Assembly (NCBI GenBank): GCA_023853785.1
Contig: JAJIRX010000185.1
Span: forward strand, 1 to 11,337
DNA length: 11,337 bases
Source of the DNA: Psilocybe azurescens
Lineage: Eukaryota; Basidiomycota; Agaricomycetes; Agaricales; Agrocybaceae
Direction of reading: 5' to 3'
Shown here: piece by piece, positions 1 to 7,802 of the stretch
Layout of the letters: each line of letters begins with the position of its first letter
How positions within the stretch are numbered: the first letter of the stretch is position 1
Notes under the pieces: generated by a model
What the model was told of the DNA's origin: nothing
What the model saw: only the letters and a program-made list of their open reading frames with translations
The model's database searches: none
Program-made: the position numbers and the translations under genes

Positions 1-1860
1 GAAAGGGTGTAAACCATTCTGAGCTTACAATTCATAGTGAGACACAGAGGCCCTTATTTTTGCGATTGTTATCTGTAATAAACTAGTACATTATACTAGT
101 GAAGGGTAGGAGATACGCCAGACTATTAGGCTTTGAGGCTTTACTTCCTAGTGGGCCAACAAGAGTAATAGACCTTACAAACTAACTAAGGTGTAGTGTG
201 GCCTATTAATCAGTGCTACGAATCAAAGACTACCTTTAGTTTCCTACACAGCTATCAAAGCAACCCTAACCGAGCGTCCGAAGCGATCGCCCGCTCCATT
301 GATCATACTATTAGTCCCATGCAAAGAAGAAACCCTTAAGAAATGACCTTGGCTCTTACAGGGGTAACACCCACCAGTGTCTTACCAAGCGATCGCCAAG
401 TGATGAAAACCTTATTAATTAGCAAAAGCGATCACTGTGTCCAGGCCTCACAAGGCTGTTCACTAAATTAGGCGATCAACCGCTCGGGGATCAGGCATCA
501 CTGCGCCACACGGGTGATCGCCCCGGACCGAATGTATTGGCAATTGAAATCTTGTGTACAACTCAGCATATGGCGGTCTACTAGATCCGACTATAAAAAC
601 TTGTAATTTGCAATGCAGTCAACGTGAGTGAGCGATCGCCCAGCCAGCGATCGCCACACGATACTAGAGGTAACTTGCCTCATGATAAGGGCACCTGCTG
701 TTCCAGGGTCCTAAACCAATAGCAACTGTGCTGGGGAACCTTGGGAGGGTTTCCTAGGAAATATACCCCTAAGTAATCTAGTCCCGACATGCCTTAGCCG
801 CGAGCCATCTGATAAAATAAGTCGGGTGATCGCTACCCAAGAAGGCACTGCCGCATGGACAACCATGTTATCTTCAAATAAGCGCCGTAGCCCAGGCAAA
901 CTAGTACTTTCCACTATTATAATTGGTGCAGCAAAGGCTAGGCAGCACGGTCCATTTCCTTCCTTTTCTCTTAGTCTCTTTCAATTATCACAAGCCAAAG
1001 TATCTATTTAGTCTATAAAAACAGTCCTGTATCTTAGAATAGGAACCAAGTAATTTACACCCCAGATTTGATATCAGAATTTACTCTGAATAAGAATTCT
1101 AGTGTTAACACTTCGAGGACTAGTGATTTGTGTGATAAGAGATCGAACACTGCAGTTCACCTTAAGCAATTAGGGCGTTACCTGGTTTCGTGAGCGATCG
1201 CCATTGTGATATTCAACGTCAGGTCTATTAGACTTGATAAGCAGGCTTTTATAAGTCATCCGTGGACTGCCCTGGGGATTGTTAAGTACGGATTGGAACC
1301 CTATACGACTAGCGATTGCTCATAGTAACTAGGGACGACTGTCAGAGAACTCCGACTGTTCAGGACGTTGCCTATAGTAAGACTGCCCTGGGGATTATTA
1401 AGTACGGGTGGGAACCCTATAAAGGCTAGTGATCGCTCATAGTAACTAGGGACGACTGTCAGAGAAATCCGACTGTTTCAGGGCGTTGCCTATAGTAAAC
1501 TAAGGACTGTGGACTAGTGTGCCCAGTTGCTTATAGGAACCAAGGATCTACTACGTGTTAATACGGGTGATCGCTTATAGTGTTTGACAAAGTTTGAGTT
1601 TGGGTTTTATAAAGAGAAACTGTTAAGTGTCCGTGTACACTCGCCCCCAAAGCGATCCCCCTGATATTGGTGATTGGCCACTCATATAAGAGAGACCACC
1701 CTTACTATTCAAGTGCCTTGTGTGTACTAGCCTGTAAACGTTCTCTAGCTACTAGTGATCACCCCAGAGCGATCGTCTAAGTCTGTACTCTGCTAAACTA
1801 GTTATTGTAATAAGCCTTACGAGCTTACCCTCCCAGATCGAACTGATCAATATAAATATT
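1..1860. other. Noncoding region rich in GCGATCGC palindromes
   Basis: No credible gene is visible; the few open frames are short and show no recognisable motif. The region contains five perfect GCGATCGC octamers (283-290, 389-396, 632-639, 647-654, 1194-1201). About ten near copies also occur, including GTGATCGC at 514, 826, 1429 and 1567, GCGATTGC at 1312 and GCGATCGT at 1769. Several CTATAAAA or TTTATAA strings (near 590, 1012, 1243, 1605) and many ACTAGT/CTAGT words are also present. The mixture of TATA-like boxes and a repeated palindrome could be the U3 part of LTRs or an unknown repeat, but I cannot find paired ends or a target duplication to prove it. Confidence 0.6.
1265..1498. repeat. 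Two-copy tandem duplication, 116 and 118 bp
   Basis: Unit 1 (1265-1380) and unit 2 (1381-1498) both begin GACTGCCCTGGGGATT and end GCCTATAGTAA, and they abut directly. By eye they differ at roughly a dozen positions plus small indels. Each unit carries one copy of the GCGATCGC-type palindrome (GCGATTGC in unit 1, GTGATCGC in unit 2) followed by CTCATAGTAACTAGGGACGA. The duplication is therefore part of how the palindrome array has grown here. Repeated blocks of this size are common in LTR U3 regions, but no LTR boundary was found. Confidence 0.9.
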
Positions 1861-1919
1861 TGATTGGGTGTTGTGTATTGGGCAATTACAAAGCCACCCC
1901 GCACTAAACATCTCACCGT

Positions 1920-3080
1920 CGGTCCCTTAAGTCGCGTGTCGTCGCGCGGTCCGTACCTGTCGCCGGTACGTGTCGGTGTCGTCGCCGCGTTGGTATCCGT
2001 CGGTGCCGTCGTCATGAGGTTGTCACGTCCTCGCCCTCGCCCGTCCACGTCCTACGCCGTCCACGTCCTCGCCGTCCCACGTCCTCGCCGTCCCACGTCC
2101 TCGCCGTCCACGTCCGCCCTCGCCGTCCACGTCCTCGCCCTCGCCCCGTCCACGTCCCTCGCCCTCGCCGTCCCGTCCCTCGCCGTCCCGTCCCTCGCCC
2201 CTCGCCGTCCACGTCCTCGCTGTCACGTCCTCGCCCCCGCCGTCCACGTCCTCGCCCCTGCGTCCACGTCCTCGCCCTCGCCGTCACGTCTCGTCCTCGC
2301 CATCCACGTCCACGTCCACGTCCTCGCCGGGCGTCCCTCGTCCTCGTCGCCGTGCTCCTCGCCCTCGCCGCCGTCCTCGCCCACGCCGTCGTCCCTGCGC
2401 CCGCCGTCGTCCTCGTCCTCGCCGGCGTCACTTGCCTCGCCGGCGTGCTCGCCACGCCGTGCGTCCTCGCCCTCGCTGGCGTACTCGTCCCTCGCCCTGT
2501 TACTGTAATCCTCGCCCTCGCTGGCGTACTCGTCCTCGCCTCGCTGGCGTACTCGTCCTCGCCGGGCGTCCTTGCCCCTCGCCGGCGTACTCGCCCACGC
2601 CGTCGTCCTCGCCCTCGCTGGCGTGCTAGATCCTCGCCCTCGCTGGCGACTCGTCCCTCGCCCTCGCTGGCGACTTCGTCCCTCGCCCTCGCTGGCGTAC
2701 TGTCCTCGCCGGCGTCCTTGCCCTCGCCGGGCGTACTCGCCCACGCCGTCGTCCTCGCCACCGCTGGCGTCCTTTCGTCCTACGCCGGCGTATCGCCCTC
2801 GCTGTCGTCCTCGTCCTCGCCTAGCGTACTCGCCCTCGCTATCGTCCTCGTCCTGGCCGGCATACTCGTCCTCGTCCTGGCCGGCATTTCGTCCTCGTCC
2901 TGGCCGGCATACTCGTCCCTCGTCTGGCCGGGCGTACTCGTCCTCGTCTGGCAGCGTACTCGCCTCGCCGTCGTCCTCGTCCCTCGTCGCCGTCCTCGCC
3001 CTCGCCGCCCCGTCCTTGCTCTCGCCGCCGTCCTTGCCCTCGCGGTCCTCGTCGTGGTCCCTACGTCCGGCACGTCCTCG
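1920..3080. repeat. GC-rich, C/T-biased minisatellite
   Basis: About 1.1 kb consists of short degenerate GC-rich units with almost all purines on the minus strand. Unit type changes along the array. From about 2030 to 2330 it is dominated by CACGTCCTCGCCGTC-like 15-mers. From about 2460 to 2780 longer units of roughly 24 bp occur, built on CTCGCCCTCGCTGGCGTACT. From about 2850 to 2940 they become CGTCCTGGCCGGCATACT-like. The units vary in length and are not multiples of three, so the reading frame drifts. The long open frames on both strands (Arg/Gly/Glu-rich on minus, Pro/Ser/Ala/Leu-rich on plus) come from the lack of TA-containing codons. I regard it as a tandem-repeat array, not a gene. 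Confidence 0.85.
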
Positions 3081-3340
3081 TTATGTCGCTATGCAGTCGT
3101 CCCTCGTCCTCGTCGGTGTGGCTGTCGCGGTCGTTCTACGTCCTCTGTCGCGTCGGGTTGGCTTTCGCCTGGCTCCGACCGACAGGCGGTGGTGGTGGTG
3201 GAAGGAAAAGGGTAGGGGTCGGAGTCAACAACGGACCGACGTGGCATCAACATGTCACGCGCGCGTTGTTGTTCGGCCGTGCCGAGCAGTGCCGAGAGAA
3301 ATTCGGCTGTATTAGTATGTAGTTAACTAGTTTTTATTTT
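3081..3340. other. GC-rich flank without recognisable gene
   Basis: This is the decaying edge of the minisatellite, followed by unique sequence with a GGTGGTGGTGGTGG tract near 3186-3199. Short open frames run through from the repeat array but have no recognisable motif. Base composition drops sharply to AT-rich after about 3310. Confidence 0.5.
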
Positions 3341-3346
3341 CTATAA

Positions 3347-3430
3347 GCCTTTGTGGCTCAGTTGGTTTATCGCGCTTATGTTCGGGCGTTCTCCGATGCC
3401 CGAGTTCGATTCTTGTTCATGTCTTTTTTT
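3347..3430 (+). ncRNA. tRNA-like Pol III unit (SINE head or tRNA relic)
   Basis: The internal promoter elements are clear. A perfect A box TGGCTCAGTTGG lies at 3354-3365, and a near-consensus B box AGTTCGATTCT at 3403-3413. A run of seven T at 3424-3430 follows and would serve as a Pol III terminator. A D-arm with three of four pairs and a 4-bp anticodon-like stem (TCGG/CCGA around a 7-base loop containing GTT) can be drawn. The base before GTT is C instead of the invariant U33, and the 5' GCCTTTG has no complementary 3' partner, so no acceptor stem forms. I read it as the tRNA-derived head of a SINE or a tRNA pseudogene, not a working tRNA. The downstream 45 bases are extremely AT-rich. Confidence 0.55.
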
Positions 3431-3475
3431 CTATACTAGCATAAATTATAATAAAATATAATAAAAATAATGGGA

Positions 3476-3780
3476 TATCATTCCACTTGGATTCCACCTT
3501 ATTACATTGGAATGGACCTGTATTGGACCAAACCCAATGTAATATATGATATTCCAGTTGGATTCCAATTGGATTCTATATAGATTCCAGCCATTCCATT
3601 GGAATGAAACTGGAATATTCCATTTGAATGGCTTATTTTCTGGAATCCAATTGGAATCCATTTGGAATCCATGTTCATTTACCCATACAAAATAGCCGGG
3701 TGTATGGTATGAGATTTCAGACTGGAATCTAATGGAATCCATCTTCATTCCTGGAATGAAGTTGGATTCCATCTGGAATA
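3476..3780. repeat. Degenerate palindromic GGAATCC word repeat
   Basis: Roughly twenty copies of GGAAT or its complement ATTCC occur in about 300 bases. Many are arranged as the palindromic phrase GGAATCCAATTGGAATCC or near versions with ATTT, ACTT or AGTT spacers (for example 3551-3575 and 3650-3672). Orientation alternates, so the block can fold into many alternative hairpins. The long minus-strand open frame across it (Trp/Asn/Ile/Pro-rich) is produced by the repeat and is not a gene. It abuts the outer end of the inverted arm that begins near 3802. Confidence 0.8.
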
Positions 3781-4096
3781 GGTGGGGGACAAAAGACCTC
3801 CATAAACACAGGGAAATGGGTGGTGAGCCACTGGATGGCCAAATGGACATGGCAAATGATACATCACTGATGCCAGTGCCAGGGCTATAAACAGTCCCAT
3901 GCAATCTGTTATGTGTGTTGTAGTTAGTAAAAAGAAGGAAGAGGGACCATGGTATACCCACTTTCAGGATTTAGCATTTCTATTCATAATGGTGAAAGAC
4001 AGAACAGTGGCAGTGATTGTGAGTGTAGGGTAGTGGCATTGGACACACCAGATGACAAAGATGATGGGACTGTGAGCCATCCTCTGTGGTCTGTTG

Positions 4097-4566
4097 TGTT
4101 AGTTTTTGTGATTAAACACTTTGTTTCTAATGTTCTACACTTGATATTTGGACTTGTACAAATGGACACTTAGTTAGAATTCGCTCTTTTCGGTGTTTTT
4201 GCACACTGTTCTGTTAATAACTTTTTGTAGAGTAAAGTTATTCAAATTCTGATCACTGATCCGGAATCCCCTCGTTGAGACGGTTCCGGTGATATATAAT
4301 TTGTCACGTAATTATAGGTTTGGTGTTTTGACGCAATATTGTGGACACCTATAGTCACGCCTTGCCATTTTTAGACACTTAGCCATGTAAAAGACCAGTA
4401 TTCCTACTATGTCTGAGGAAACAAAGACACTAGAACAAGATTTGGAGTCTACAGAAGCAATTTACTATTTTCACTCATACTTGTCATTGTTGCGCATTTG
4501 AGATTTGACTCTATTGTTACTCATCAGTATAGCTACTGATTTGTGCATTATTGTCTATTTCTAACA
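4097..4566 (+). mobile_element. Solo LTR, 470 bp, with 5-bp target duplication
   Basis: The element begins TGTTAG and ends CTAACA, a perfect 6-bp inverted terminus of the TG...CA type. It is flanked by TGTTG at 4092-4096 and again at 4567-4571. The second arm of the foldback carries the uninterrupted site (minus strand, near 8656-8665), where CTGTTG runs directly into AAAGTATG, which proves the insertion. These are the hallmarks of an LTR retrotransposon that recombined between its LTRs. A TATATAA box at 4293-4299 gives the plus orientation. Just upstream, CCGGAA and TTCCGG form an inverted pair. A 30-codon frame (4409-4501) starts in the downstream half. The superfamily cannot be told from the LTR alone. 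Confidence 0.93.
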
Positions 4567-5000
4567 TGTTGAAAGTATGGTTGTTAGCAAAAGAAAAAGG
4601 CAAGGAATGGACTGAACATATCTGTGCAGATGGGTGGCATGGTGTTTGATGTGAGCTAGTGGCATACTCAGTTGCCACTGCATATGGCACAAGCATGTGG
4701 CATAGTACACTGGGGGTCTTGGTTATGGATTAGCAATAGAGGGTGGTGGAGAGGGTAATTGTAGTACTTACTGAGGTACTGCCATTATTACGCTACATGA
4801 GCACCGTTGCCAGTTCTTGTTACCATCAGGTGGTGTCAGCTTTACTATAGAAATGGGAATTTTGGTACTTAGTATTAGCGCAGTGAGTGTGGGGCAGTGA
4901 AAATGGCATCAATGACATTGGGCATCATTGACAATTATGAGGGCAAGGGAACGGTGGTGGTGGTGGTGAACCAAGAACAAAGTTGAACTTCACAAATCAC

Positions 5001-5323
5001 TAGGCAACAGCATGGGTATTCCCATATATATCAGTCCTTTTATCCATATTCAACCTGTGCAATACCATGCCCATAAATTGCGCATTTTTCCTATCAAAAA
5101 GAGTCTAAAAACAGCCAAATTGGTGGAGAAATGACTGAGATATGGCCTATTTTAATGCATTGCATATGTATAATTGGCCATAATTCACTCAGTTTTGGCT
5201 CGAAAATTATGCCTTTAGACTTGTTTTGAAGGTGACAGATAGGATAATTTTTATCCGTAATTGTATCCGCACTATAACCAGCTATTAGCCCATACAAAAT
5301 ACCTGAACCCATGCTGTTGCCTA
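5001..5323 (+). mobile_element. hAT-like MITE, copy A (in arm 1)
   Basis: This is a 323-bp element with perfect 16-bp terminal inverted repeats (TAGGCAACAGCATGGG at the left, its complement at the right). It is flanked by a perfect 8-bp target duplication CAAATCAC (4993-5000 and 5324-5331). Eight-bp duplications and TAGG-type ends are typical of the hAT superfamily. Subterminal motifs TCAAAAAGAGTC (5094-5105) and GACTTGTTTTGA (5218-5229) are inverted to each other. A central imperfect foldback pairs the ACTGAGATATGGCC region with GGCCATAATTCACTCAGT. It has no coding capacity, so it would be a non-autonomous element moved by a hAT transposase elsewhere. The same insertion with the same target copies occurs in arm 2 (7913-8230). 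Confidence 0.9.
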
Positions 5324-5388
5324 CAAATCACAGAAGTTCAACATATCACATGATGCATGGGAGAATTTCCAAAACTGATATGAAAAGT

Positions 5389-5434
5389 GATGTGACCAAA
5401 TCTACGAAATGTGTCTCATAGATTTGGTCACATC
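5389..5434. repeat. Perfect 16-bp hairpin in arm 1
   Basis: GATGTGACCAAATCTA (5389-5404) pairs perfectly with TAGATTTGGTCACATC (5419-5434) across a 14-base loop. With one mismatch the stem extends outward through AAAAGT and CTCTTTT. The corresponding place in arm 2 has an equally perfect stem of different sequence. Confidence 0.9.
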
Positions 5435-5540
5435 TCTTTTAAATATTGTCACAACCAAAATGCAACCCATCTTGTTTAAGTTGTACTAAAGGCAGGGTGA
5501 ATTATATGTAGCAACAGTGCTTGGTGAGAAGAATGTGGTA

Positions 5541-5785
5541 CAGTGTACTGGCACTCCTTGGCACACCCTGTGAAATTTTTCAAATTAAAGCACAACCTCT
5601 TAGATTTTTGTGAAAATTATTTAACTACCCTATGAAGAGAGGTCCTGAGTACCATTGATTAAAAATTTAAGCTAAATTATGCAGTTGAAGCAGAGGAATA
5701 CAGTATTCATTAAACGAGTCCATATGTCACAAAATTCACTCCTTGGCACAGTCCATGACTCTCACCAAAAATGTGACAAGTCTCA
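5541..5785. other. Spacer with a 14-bp direct repeat
   Basis: AT-rich sequence without a recognisable gene. CACTCCTTGGCACA is present twice, at 5552-5565 and 5737-5750, and brackets 171 bp. The bracketed sequence shows no clear inverted ends, so I do not call it an element. Confidence 0.5.
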
Positions 5786-6569
5786 TCAATCATCATCACC
5801 GCTCTCACTCTCCTCCTTGTTGCTCTCACCTGCAGCCTCCTTTTCTGCTAAACTTTTCTTGAGCACCCGTTTTGGCTTCTTTGGAAGGTCCTTTGTCACT
5901 GTCTCTATCCTCTTCAACCTCAAACATTCGAATTTCTCATGCAGCCACTGCTGCATCATGTGCATGGCACACCTCCTTCCATTGCTCTTCTAGCTGTTGT
6001 TTCAAAGCTTTTTGTTTGCTTTTGCTGCGTTTCCTTTGCTCTTTTGCTAATTCCTTCTCTTTCTTTTCATTTTCTAGCCTTCTCTTCTCTGCTATAAGCT
6101 CTGGGTTAGTGAGGTGCTGGCCTTTACCACCTGGAAACAAAACAGTGTGGTCTGATTGTTTCCTCTGCTATTTTGCATGCAAGGTGAGGTCCATTTGCTC
6201 CATACCCATATTCTGTATGATGAGCTGAGCACCTTGACCCTCCAGTATCAGCTCCTGTACAATCATCCGCATTTTTGCATAGGAAAGACTGCCACAAAAT
6301 GCTCGACAACATTCTTCAAGTTCACGCCTTGTGTAGGATGAAAGTGGTTATGTGAAGCACAATAAAGTCCAGTCTGGTGTTGGAATGTTGTCTGGGACCT
6401 GCTCTAGGACAGGTTTTTGTATGAGCTTGTTCATGTCAAGGTGAGTGGCTTGGGCTTTTGCTACTAGAAACAATTCTGACTCTGTATTTGCCAGTCCAAT
6501 CCCAACATCAGGAAAAAGGGATTTTCCCTGAGAATGTCTTAGGTAATTACAACCTTTATAAAAACACAT
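5786..6569 (-). pseudogene. C-terminal relic of a pogo/CENP-B-like DDE transposase
   Basis: Reading the minus strand, one near-continuous protein trace runs from about 6569 to a TGA at 5786-5788. It starts with HSQGKSLFPDVGIGLANTES, passes PTPDWTLL, then a helical segment with IVQELILEG and AQLIIQNMGMEQM, then LFPGGKGQHLTNPEL. A highly charged Lys/Glu coiled coil (EKRRLENEKKEKELAKE) follows. A segment EQWKEVCHAHDAAVAAW leads to KKPKRVLKKS and an acidic end ESESGDDD. From memory this order matches the C-terminal tail of basidiomycete pogo/Fot1-like transposases with a CENP-B-type HTH; the catalytic DDE core and DNA-binding domains are absent. Breaks: TAA at 6348-6350, TAG at 6168-6170, TGA at 5937-5939 where Trp is expected, and a frameshift near 5878 before the KKPKR segment. 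Upstream the trace disappears into a word repeat. Family assignment is moderately sure; that it is dead is certain. Confidence 0.65.
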
Positions 6570-6740
6570 TTATCACTCTAGGCTGCTTTGGGATGTCTTT
6601 GTGGTCTTTGGAAATAGTCTGATTCCTCAAAGCTTTCAGCAGTCTTTGCAAGATTTCAAATTTCTCTGAAGCTCTCTATGAGTCTTCTAAACATTCTAAA
6701 TTACCACAAAGCATTCTTGAAATATCTGAGCATAGCATTA
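6570..6740. repeat. Degenerate CTTTG/TCTT word repeat
   Basis: Short words such as GGCTGCTTTGGGATG, GTCTTTGTGGTCTTTGG, CAGTCTTTGCAAG and CATTCTTGAAATATCTGAG recur at about 12-25 bp spacing without a fixed unit. The texture closely resembles the block at 9370-9600 (GATGTCTATGAGAGG, GTCTTTGGGAGGC, GCTTTGGAATGC). It sits where the transposase relic loses similarity. It may be an old repeat family; I cannot define its ends. Confidence 0.4.
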
Positions 6741-6758
6741 TTAAATCTTAGATAAGTA

Positions 6759-7073
6759 TAGGGAATGGCATGGGTAACCTGCAGGAATCTTGTGCTATAC
6801 TCATACCCGTACCCTTGGCAAGACCTACCCGCAATCCGGCGGGTTTACCTGTCAAAACGAGCCCAAAAACAGCCTGAACGGTTGAGAAATGAGGAGATAG
6901 ATCAGAAATAGTGAATTTCACTGCTTCCTTTCTATCTCACTCAATTCTCAACCATTTGGGATGTTCTATGACTTGTTTGAAATCTCACACGTACAAAAAT
7001 TGTTACCCGTACCCATATCCATGTGTACCGTTACCCATAACCCGCATGGGCTCAAAATGCGTGCCATTCCTTA
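6759..7073. mobile_element. hAT-like MITE, divergent member
   Basis: This is a 315-bp element with terminal inverted repeats TAGGGAATGGCA (left) and TGCCATTCCTTA (right; 11 of 12 pair). It has a perfect 8-bp target duplication GATAAGTA (6751-6758 and 7074-7081). Its centre is a foldback in which GGTTGAGAAATGAG and GAGATAG (6890-6920) pair with CTATCTCACTCAATTCTCAACC. Subterminal motifs TCAAAACGAGCC (6852-6863) and GACTTGTTTGA (6970-6980) match those of the MITE copies in the arms, as do AAAAACAGCC and GAGAAATGA. It is therefore a diverged member of the same family. ACCCGTACCC-type words are repeated near both ends (6805-6815, 7003-7015), as expected of subterminal transposase sites. No coding capacity. 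Confidence 0.88.
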
Positions 7074-7081
7074 GATAAGTA

Positions 7082-7226
7082 CATAGCTAATTTAATAAAC
7101 TACATCTACAACATGATATTTAAAAGATAATCAAATAAGACAGGGGGCATAGGGCCTGGTGATTGCAGGAAAATAGTAGCTGCATGGTAAGAAAAGATAT
7201 GCAAAAAGGCAAATTCAATTTGAACC
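7082..7226. other. Short AT-rich spacer, nothing recognised
   Basis: Unique AT-rich sequence between two MITEs. No gene, repeat or promoter was recognised. Confidence 0.5.
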
Positions 7227-7542
7227 TAGACAACGGCATAGGTTTGGGTATTCTGTATGGGTTGATAGCCGGACACAGCGCGGATACAATTACAGATAAA
7301 AATTTCTGTCTGTCCCCTTCAAAACAAGCCCCAAAACGTAATTTTTGAACCAAAACTGAGTAAGTTACAGCCAATTTTGTGCAATGTATTAAAATAGGCC
7401 ATATTTCAGTCATTTCTGGCCCAATTTGGCTATTTTTGAACTCTTTTGATTGGTAAACATGCACAGATTGTGGGTATGGTATTACACGGGCTGGATACGG
7501 ATAATAGGGCTGATATGCACAGGAATACAAATGCTGTTGCCC
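7227..7542 (-). mobile_element. hAT-like MITE, copy B (foldback centre)
   Basis: This is a third close relative of the arm MITE, in the same orientation as the arm 2 copy. The left end TAGACAACGGCATAGG and right end ATGCTGTTGCC are damaged versions of the arm MITE termini. The interior keeps the diagnostic blocks in the same order (CTTCAAAACAAGCC near 7318, CCAAAACTGAGTAAGTTA, AAAATAGGCCATATTTCAGTCATTTCT). The expected 8-bp duplication is only suggestive (TTTGAACC at 7219-7226 against CTTGAAAG at 7542-7549). It appears older than the arm copies or lost its right boundary. Minus- and plus-strand open frames through it are incidental. Confidence 0.8.
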
Positions 7543-7698
7543 TTGAAAGCAAATAAATAATGTAAATCACATGACATTCTCCATTTGTGCTTTTGTTTAC
7601 TTGTGCCATTCCTGGTGAAGTGAACTCCTTTCAACATTCCACCACCCACCACATTCTCACATCCTTGTTTAGAGCTTGGATAACTGAAAGATATGTAC
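7543..7698. other. Spacer before arm 2, nothing recognised
   Basis: Unique sequence with no detectable gene or repeat up to the start of arm 2 at 7699. Confidence 0.5.
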
Positions 7699-7802
7699 TA
7701 CCACATTCTTCTCACCAAGCACTGTTGCTATAACTCACCCTGCCTTTAGTACAACTTATACAAGATGGGATGCATTTTGGTTGTGACAGTATTTCCTAAA
7801 GG

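Larger units (their letters stand above)
3802..5540 (+). repeat. Inverted arm 1 of a 5-kb foldback
   Basis: This sequence recurs in reverse complement at 7699-8952. Its outer end is ACACAGGGAAATGGGTGG, matched by CCACCCATTTCCCTGTG in arm 2. Its inner end is CTTGGTGAGAAGAATGTGGTA, matched by TACCACATTCTTCTCACC at 7699. With the inserted solo LTR (4097-4566) and its second target copy removed, the arm is about 1.26 kb, equal to arm 2. In a 200-base stretch near 4570-4770 I count about 15 differences, so identity is roughly 90 percent there and lower inside the MITE. Weaker similarity may continue outward to about 3781. The arm also holds a MITE, a conserved hairpin and a GGT microsatellite near 4953. 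I do not recognise a protein in it; reading frames are short and interrupted. Confidence 0.93.

Noticed and set aside
283..1776. Cyanobacterial origin because of the HIP1-like octamer
   Set aside because: No bacterial genes or ribosome binding sites are present, and the rest of the window carries fungal-type retroelement relics.
283..1776. A CRISPR array formed by the regularly seen octamers
   Set aside because: The repeat is only 8 bp, spacing is irregular, and there are no cas genes.
1864..3315. Several long overlapping open frames on both strands (up to about 290 residues)
   Set aside because: They lie in the GC-rich minisatellite where TA-containing stop codons are rare. The products are low complexity and the units shift frame.
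3347..3419. A functional tRNA-Asn (GTT in the loop)
   Set aside because: The acceptor ends do not pair, position 33 is not U, and the D and T stems have mismatches.
3446..3961. A 171-codon minus-strand frame
   Set aside because: It spans the GGAATCC word repeat and the arm border. The protein is a Trp/Asn-rich translation of the repeat with no domain.
3949..4173. A 74-codon plus-strand frame in arm 1
   Set aside because: It runs across the LTR insertion point, and arm 2 does not preserve it as a protein.
6759..7086. A 14-16-bp target duplication (TTAGATAAGTATAG) around the divergent MITE
   Set aside because: Setting the ends at TAGG...CTTA gives an exact 8-bp duplication GATAAGTA with better-paired termini; the longer match includes the element ends.
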